DNA from: Chloroflexota bacterium
GTDB taxonomy: Bacteria > Chloroflexota > UBA6077 > CF-72
Reading direction: 5' to 3'
DNA length: 51,528 nucleotides
Assembly: GCA_019239775.1 (NCBI GenBank)
Contig: JAFAZN010000197.1
Coordinates: 1-51,528 of the forward strand
The translations under genes were made by a program, and so were the position numbers. Shown one piece after another: positions 50,341-51,528 of this stretch (the stretch's first letter is position 1; each line of letters begins with the position of its first letter). The notes under the pieces were generated by a model. The model did no database searches, had not been told where the DNA came from, and saw nothing but the letters and a program-made list of their open reading frames with translations.

Positions 50341-51386
50341 GCGGACTGCTGGAGGCCCAGAACGTCACACGTGTGTTCGGTTCGGGCCTGCTCTCCAGGG
50401 GACAAACGCTTGCGGTCGACGACGTTTCGCTGCGAATTGACGAGGACAATCCCTCCATCACCGCGATTGCTGGTGAGAGCGGCAGTGGCAAGACCACCCT
50501 GGCTCGATTGTTGCTCGGAGTTATCCAGCCAACCGCGGGAAGCATCCTGTATCGCGGGCAGTCGCTCAAGTCAATGGACGCGAGCGCGCGGAAAAAATTC
50601 CGTCGCGAGGTTCAGGCGATTTTTCAGGATCCGTATGAGACGTACAACCCGGTGTACAAGGTCGACCAGACCCTCACCACACCGCTCCGCAAGTTCGGAC
50701 TGGCGCGGACACGGGCGGAGGCGCAGCAGCGCATGGAGGAGAGCCTGCGATTGGCCGGACTCCGACCGGAGGACACGCTCGGCCGTTATCCGCATCAATT
50801 AAGCGGCGGACAGCGACAGCGGATTATGGTCGCTCGGGCGCTGCTGCTTCACCCGCGCGTGATTCTGGCGGACGAGCCGGTCTCGATGGTGGACGCGTCA
50901 TTGCGGGCGACCATTCTGGAGAGTCTGGTCAAGCTCAACCGCGAGTTTGGCATTTCGCTCATTTACATTACGCATGATCTGACCACCGCCTACCAGGTCA
51001 GCCAGAACATTTACGTCCTGTACCGTGGGTCCGTGGCGGAGGTTGGCAGCGTTGAGCAGGTCATTCGCCAGCCCAAACACCCGTACACGCGTTTGCTGGT
51101 GGGCTCGGTGCCGCTGCCGGATCCGGACCTCCGCTGGGGTGGCGAGACGAACCTGGAAACAAGAGGCGCCGCTAGCGCTCAGAAAGAGACGCAGGGTTGC
51201 AAATACGCCAATCGGTGTCCATTTGCGATGCCGGAGTGTCGCGAGGCGCCGCCGCCGCTCTATCGCACCGACGACGATCGCGCAGTTGCCTGCTACCTCT
51301 ATAAAGACGCCCCGCCTATCAGCGGCAAGGAGATGGCTGAATCGCTGGCCGTTACCCGAGGGTCCACCCTGGCCCCGAACAACTAG
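50337..51386 (+). CDS. ABC transporter ATP-binding protein, DppF/OppF type
   Basis: The 349-residue ATPase has Walker A GESGSGKTTLARLL, signature LSGGQRQRI, Walker B VILADEPVSMVD and switch ITHDL. The C-terminal domain has CKYANRCPFAMPEC and VACYLY, the cysteine pattern seen in Opp/Dpp ATPases that may bind an iron-sulfur cluster. It starts at GTG 50337 and overlaps the DppD stop as GTGA. It completes a five-gene importer. The gene ends 142 nt before the window edge. Confidence 0.95.
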   Translation: MSGLLEAQNVTRVFGSGLLSRGQTLAVDDVSLRIDEDNPSITAIAGESGSGKTTLARLLLGVIQPTAGSILYRGQSLKSMDASARKKFRREVQAIFQDPYETYNPVYKVDQTLTTPLRKFGLARTRAEAQQRMEESLRLAGLRPEDTLGRYPHQLSGGQRQRIMVARALLLHPRVILADEPVSMVDASLRATILESLVKLNREFGISLIYITHDLTTAYQVSQNIYVLYRGSVAEVGSVEQVIRQPKHPYTRLLVGSVPLPDPDLRWGGETNLETRGAASAQKETQGCKYANRCPFAMPECREAPPPLYRTDDDRAVACYLYKDAPPISGKEMAESLAVTRGSTLAPNN

Positions 51387-51399
51387 AACACTGTTCTGG

Positions 51400-51422
51400 T
51401 TCTCTTCCTAAGAGAAAATTTT
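51400..51422 (+). terminator. Candidate intrinsic terminator after the importer operon
   Basis: TTCTCTT (51400-51406) and AAGAGAA (51410-51416) pair over seven positions with a 3-nt loop, followed by AATTTT (51417-51422). The stem is AT-rich and short. A 13-bp palindrome AGAACACTGTTCT (51385-51397) overlaps the stop codon just before it. The rest of the window to 51528 shows no clear gene, although ATG 51519 could begin one beyond the edge. Confidence 0.5.
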
Positions 51423-51528
51423 GTCGCCGCTGCGTAGAGCACCAGAAGCGTTCGCCCCGTGAGGCACACGGTGTTGGAGGACTGAACCAGAAAGGATCTT
51501 TTGATAGACGTCTCACAATGTGGGGTTC

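Noticed and set aside
51519..51528. Start of a next gene at ATG 51519
   Set aside because: Only ten bases are visible with no ribosome site at normal spacing, so nothing can be claimed.

Overview
The window is one continuous stretch of GC-rich bacterial chromosome with about 42 protein genes, packed into short operons on both strands. No rRNA, tRNA, CRISPR array, insertion sequence or phage gene was recognised. The content is accessory-style heterotrophic metabolism: peptide/oligosaccharide-type ABC importers, metal hydrolases, MetE-like zinc methyltransferases, Gfo/Idh/MocA oxidoreductases and single-enzyme catabolic genes. Four features suggest a soil or sediment member of the Chloroflexota: binding proteins with long Ala/Pro/Thr-rich linkers after the lipobox, the high GC, frequent GTG and TTG starts, and this gene mix. 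That assignment is inference; nothing in the window fixes the taxon.

Layout. 1-6778 (minus): one long operon reading BNR/Asp-box protein, YqeC-like protein, Baeyer-Villiger monooxygenase, formylglycine-generating enzyme, dienelactone-hydrolase-type enzyme (cut by the window edge). 6826-12782 (plus): ABC importer (binding protein and two permeases, no ATPase), amidohydrolase, and a MetE/epoxyalkane-CoM-transferase-like protein. 12820-16425 (minus): Tat-type lipoprotein binding protein and SnoaL-like protein, then VOC, ArsR and SRPBCC genes preceded by an AT-rich palindrome. 16530-19034 (plus): CehA/McbA-type metallohydrolase. 19047-25008: SDR-type oxidoreductase, ester-cyclase-like protein, HyuA-like protein, FAH-family enzyme, second MetE-like protein. 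25018-30021: IclR regulator divergent from a coupled catabolic operon (MFS transporter with a frameshift, cyclase, bicupin, DUF6282-like hydrolase), with a near-perfect palindrome in the shared promoter. 30018-33321 (minus): YtcJ-type amidohydrolase coupled to a binding protein. 33379-37098: MOSC, LVIVD-repeat protein, enolase-superfamily enzyme, alpha/beta hydrolase. 37135-45480: four Gfo/Idh/MocA oxidoreductases around a FUSC transporter and a SelA-like PLP enzyme. 45492-51386 (plus): a complete Opp/Dpp-type importer.

How it fits together. Several blocks pair an uptake system with one or two hydrolases and a ring- or ester-opening enzyme. The incomplete importer at 6826-10422 could borrow ATPases such as those at 49327-51386. 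The BVMO and hydrolase of the first operon would act in sequence (ketone to ester or lactone, then hydrolysis). The IclR cluster looks like a self-contained uptake and degradation cassette for an unknown cyclic or aromatic acid.

The most unusual non-coding feature is a dispersed family of decaying 14-19-nt tandem repeats with core acggagtg or acggaggtg. The largest array has 25 units at 40498-40910. Related arrays lie at 20551-20616, 22721-22938 and 43085-43205, with a faint relative at 33926-33995. Every convergent gene gap longer than 80 nt in the window contains such units. I do not recognise the family.
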